A stretch of 9,055 bases of DNA from CAYVDH01 sp964450355. GTDB taxonomy: Bacteria; Bacteroidota; Bacteroidia; NS11-12g; UBA955. The stretch lies in assembly GCA_964450355.1 (NCBI GenBank), contig CAYVDH010000148.1:1-9055 (forward strand). The letters are read 5' to 3'. Below, one piece after another: positions 7,103 to 9,055 of this stretch (its first letter is position 1; each line of letters starts with the position of its first letter). The position numbers and the translations under genes are program-made. The notes beneath the pieces are model-generated. The model did not search any database and had not been told where the DNA came from. It was given only the letters and a program-made list of their open reading frames with translations.

Positions 7103-8564
7103 TTTGCCACTCTGTGCCTTCGCGAGTGTCTTTTATTTCAATGCCAGCATCAGTCAAACCCTTTCTTATTTTATCTGATAGTTCAAAGTTTTTATTCGCT
7201 TTGGACTCTTTTCTTAATTCCAATATCAAATTCATTAAATGATTTACTTGTTCATTGTTTGAGCTTTGTTCCTCTATCAAACCAAGAACATCAAATAAAA
7301 ACAATTTAAACGCATTTCTTAATTTATTTAAATCTTGTTCAGCAATTTTTTGATTTCCTATCATGACTGAATTAATGAAAGAAGTGATATCAAATAATTT
7401 TGAAATTAAAATTGGGGTATTTAAATCATCGTTCAAAGCATCATAACTTTGTTGAATCATGTTGTCAATGTTTTTACTTGATTCAGGACTTGGTTTTACT
7501 TTATCAAATGTTTTTAAAGTAGAAAACAATCTAGACAAGCCCTTTTCAGCAGCTTGTAATGCTTCGTTACTAAAATCTAAAGTGCCGCGATAATGAGCCA
7601 TTAATACAAAGAATTTTAAGGTCATTGCACTGTATGCTTTGTCAAGCAATGGGTGGTTCCCAGTAAACATTTCAGTGACTCCTATGCCATTGTTTAAACT
7701 CTTTGCCATTTTTTGTCCATTCACAGTTATCATGTTGTGATGAACCCAGTATTTAGCTGGATTGATGCCACTGCATGCCGAAGATTGTGCTATTTCAGAC
7801 TCGTGATGAGGGAAAAGCAAATCCATGCCACCACCGTGTATATCGAATTGTTCACCAAGATACTTTTTGCTCATGGCACTACATTCAATGTGCCATCCTG
7901 GGAAACCTTTGCTCCAAGGGCTTTGCCATTGCATGATGTGTTCAGGACCTGCTTTTTTCCATAAAGCAAAATCGTTAGGATTCTTTTTTTCATCTTGGCC
8001 TTCTAATGTTCTAGCTTGATTTCCAGCACCCGCAATTAAATCTTCTATTTTTCTACCAGAGAGTTTGCCATAATCATGATTTGAACTGTATTTAATGACA
8101 TCAAAATAGACTGAGCCATTGACTTCATAAGCAAGTCCCTTATCAATGATGGTTTGTATCATTTCTATTTGCTCAATAATGTGCCCACTAGCCAATGGAA
8201 CAATGGAAGCTGGTTTGATATTTAAATCAAGCAACATGGCATTGTAACTGTTGGTGTAAAATTGAGCAATTTCCATAGGTTCTAAAGAATCCAATTTAGC
8301 TTTTTTAGCAATTTTATCTTCGCCATCATCAGCATCATCTACCAAATGACCTACATCAGTGATGTTTCTTACTAACCTTACTTTGTAATTTAAATGAGTA
8401 AGATATCGGTGTAAAACATCGAATACTACAGGTCCTCTGACATGACCTAAATGGGGGTTGCCGTACACTGTAGGTCCGCAAATATAAATACCAACAAAAG
8501 GAGCATTGATAGGAGAAAAGGGTTCAACCTGTCTTGTGTAAGTATTGTATAAATGAAGTGACAT
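7095..8564 (-). CDS. cysS: cysteine--tRNA ligase CysS
   Basis: This class I synthetase charges tRNA-Cys with cysteine. The 489-residue length fits the family. The N-terminal catalytic part has IYICGPTVYGNPHLGHVRG (27-44) with the HIGH-type motif HLGH (38-41), the zinc ligands C29, C228 (HIECSAM), H253 and E257 (FPHHESE), and the KMSKS loop as KMAKS (285-289). The segment TGNHPLLDKAYSAMTLKFF (301-319) and the DFSNEALQAAEKGL stretch are typical of Bacteroidota CysS. The C-terminal half (about 320-489) is the helical anticodon-binding region and ends in TREGTEWQII. The ATG at 8564 lies 13 nt after a good promoter, so the leader is very short. The gene is transcribed alone on the minus strand, converging with the DUF1015 gene. 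The KMAKS form replaces the central Ser by Ala, but everything else indicates an intact enzyme. Confidence 0.97.
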   Translation of the reverse strand: MSLHLYNTYTRQVEPFSPINAPFVGIYICGPTVYGNPHLGHVRGPVVFDVLHRYLTHLNYKVRLVRNITDVGHLVDDADDGEDKIAKKAKLDSLEPMEIAQFYTNSYNAMLLDLNIKPASIVPLASGHIIEQIEMIQTIIDKGLAYEVNGSVYFDVIKYSSNHDYGKLSGRKIEDLIAGAGNQARTLEGQDEKKNPNDFALWKKAGPEHIMQWQSPWSKGFPGWHIECSAMSKKYLGEQFDIHGGGMDLLFPHHESEIAQSSACSGINPAKYWVHHNMITVNGQKMAKSLNNGIGVTEMFTGNHPLLDKAYSAMTLKFFVLMAHYRGTLDFSNEALQAAEKGLSRLFSTLKTFDKVKPSPESSKNIDNMIQQSYDALNDDLNTPILISKLFDITSFINSVMIGNQKIAEQDLNKLRNAFKLFLFDVLGLIEEQSSNNEQVNHLMNLILELRKESKANKNFELSDKIRKGLTDAGIEIKDTREGTEWQII

Positions 8565-8577
8565 GATGTAAAAAATA

Positions 8578-8608
8578 CAAAGGTAAAGAAAGGAAATTAA
8601 TCAGGCAA
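8578..8608 (-). promoter_or_regulatory. cysS promoter (Bacteroidota type)
   Basis: Reading on the minus strand, TTG (8608-8606) is followed after 20 nt by TACCTTTG (8585-8578), a perfect TAnnTTTG -7 element at consensus spacing. The -7 element ends 13 nt before the cysS ATG at 8564, giving a leader of roughly 6-10 nt. This is the best promoter in the window. Confidence 0.68.
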
Positions 8609-8716
8609 TTTATTTGTATCTCAATCTTGTATAGAAATTGAAAAAATCGATTAAGAAGATGGAGTTTATAAGCATAATAAATAAACTAAAGTAGCTAAAT
8701 TTAACTTGTCTCTATT

Positions 8717-8729
8717 TTTTGTCACAAAA
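8717..8729. repeat. 13-bp palindrome, operator-like
   Basis: TTTTGT and ACAAAA flank a single C, making a near-continuous palindrome. The compact symmetry suits binding by a protein dimer rather than an RNA hairpin, because a one-base loop cannot form. The regulator and target gene are unknown. Confidence 0.35.
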
Positions 8730-8744
8730 CAGGCATGAAGTTAT

Positions 8745-8776
8745 TTTGTTATTTATAATCAAAATTTAATAACAAA
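8745..8776. repeat. 9-bp inverted repeat with 14-nt loop
   Basis: TTTGTTATT (8745-8753) pairs perfectly with AATAACAAA (8768-8776) across 14 nt. The stem has one G-C pair only, so it would be a weak RNA hairpin, and no gene runs into it as a terminator would require. A protein-binding site is equally possible. Confidence 0.3.
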
Positions 8777-8800
8777 CAATATTTAAGAAAACACCATCTC

Positions 8801-8822
8801 TACAATGTTAACATCCATTGTA
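8801..8822. repeat. 7-bp inverted repeat with 8-nt spacer
   Basis: TACAATG (8801-8807) and CATTGTA (8816-8822) are exact reverse complements with an 8-nt spacer, and a small GTTAAC palindrome overlaps the left arm. It lies about 100 bp upstream of the likely lipoprotein promoter. Confidence 0.3.
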
Positions 8823-8920
8823 TCGTTAAAGCAAACAGTTATTTTATTCTTAATTCAGGATTGCGAATTAATTTATTTTACCGATTTAAAAATACCAATG
8901 AATAATATTAAATAAATGTT

Positions 8921-8928
8921 TAATTTTG
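8921..8928 (+). promoter_or_regulatory. -7 promoter element for the lipoprotein gene
   Basis: TAATTTTG matches TAnnTTTG exactly and ends 13 nt before the TTG start at 8942. No TTG -33 element is visible 17-23 nt upstream, so the promoter may be weak or need an activator. Its TAA is also the in-frame stop upstream of the lipoprotein start, which limits how far that gene can extend. Confidence 0.42.
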
Positions 8929-8941
8929 CAAACACATTCCA

Positions 8942-9055
8942 TTGAAATATTTATACTTCATCCTTTTATTTGCTGCTTGTCATGTAGCTGAAAAAGACAA
9001 AGATGTTAATTTGCCTATCACTGAATTTGAATCGTTATTAAATTCATATGAAAAT
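8942..9055 (+). CDS. putative lipoprotein, N-terminal fragment
   Basis: This is an open frame of 38 codons running off the right edge. It starts with TTG and reads (M)KYLYFILLFAACHVAE followed by a polar segment (EKDKDVNLPITEFESLLN). The short basic start, hydrophobic core and FAAC followed by polar residues look like a lipoprotein signal with the acylated Cys at position 13; Phe at -3 is unusual against the classical lipobox but tolerable in Bacteroidota. The protein would be anchored in the inner or outer membrane. The TTG is chosen because no in-frame ATG lies between it and the upstream stop at 8921-8923, and the signal peptide begins right there. A TAATTTTG promoter element lies just upstream. 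Too little is present to name a family. Confidence 0.55.
   Translation, partial: MKYLYFILLFAACHVAEKDKDVNLPITEFESLLNSYEN

Larger units (their letters stand above)
8609..8920. other. AT-rich non-coding stretch between cysS and the lipoprotein gene
   Basis: No plausible gene lies here on either strand, since all frames are short and interrupted. No tRNA-like fold or known riboswitch core was recognised. The stretch does hold three separate inverted repeats (8717-8729, 8745-8776 and 8801-8822), listed individually. It might be a regulatory region for the downstream lipoprotein gene or encode a small RNA, but nothing in the sequence proves either. Confidence 0.5.

Noticed and set aside
7713..8019. 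Two open frames on the + strand within cysS
   Set aside because: They are antisense to conserved CysS coding sequence, and their translations look like shadows with many Cys, His and Pro residues.
8916..8945. Nine-codon frame starting at ATG 8916 and ending at TGA 8943-8945
   Set aside because: It overlaps the -7 element and the lipoprotein start; a leader peptide is conceivable but nothing supports it.
1..9055. tRNA or rRNA genes, CRISPR arrays, insertion sequences, integrases or phage genes
   Set aside because: I looked for cloverleaf-like segments, regularly spaced repeats and transposase motifs and saw none; gene order and content look like an ordinary chromosomal core region.

Overview
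The window looks like chromosomal DNA of a low-GC (estimated by eye as low-to-mid 30s percent) member of the Bacteroidota, probably near Flavobacteriales; the order is not certain. The reasons are two proteins with C-terminal type IX secretion (T9SS) type A sorting domains, Bacteroidota-style cysS, serA and serC sequences, no clear Shine-Dalgarno sequences, and several promoters with the Bacteroidota -7 element TAnnTTTG. No mobile element, CRISPR array, rRNA or tRNA gene was seen. Most of the window is core metabolism and translation.

Layout. (1) At the left edge is the 3' end of a T9SS cargo gene on the + strand (1-351). (2) Converging on it is a minus-strand cluster, read right to left: a small secreted beta-barrel-like protein (2604-2116), a class III-like PPK2 polyphosphate kinase (2100-1210) and miaA, the tRNA A37 dimethylallyltransferase (1213-380). 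PPK2 and miaA overlap by ATGA. (3) A 175-bp divergent promoter region (2605-2779) separates that cluster from a + strand cluster: serC (2780-3835), a T9SS-sorted protein of unknown function (3845-4918), serA without an ACT domain (4931-5887) and a DUF1015 protein (5894-7102). (4) cysS (8564-7095, minus) converges on the DUF1015 gene, and their 3' ends overlap by 8 bp. (5) A 377-bp AT-rich non-coding stretch (8565-8941) holds the cysS promoter, three inverted repeats and a likely promoter for a putative lipoprotein gene that begins with TTG at 8942 and runs off the right edge.

How the genes work together. SerA oxidises 3-phosphoglycerate to 3-phosphohydroxypyruvate and SerC transaminates it to O-phosphoserine. 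The DUF1015 protein is tightly linked to them and probably belongs to the same metabolism, but its reaction is unknown. CysS uses cysteine, which is made from serine, so its neighbourhood is thematically related although it is transcribed separately. PPK2 recycles nucleotides using polyphosphate and is probably translationally coupled to the tRNA-modifying MiaA.

The points most worth a second look are the secreted protein inside the serine operon, the DGHHR motif of the DUF1015 protein, its TTG start in frame with the serA stop, and the repeated spacing of only 13-15 nt between -7 elements and start codons. I see no strong evidence for a wholly new defence or mobile system here.
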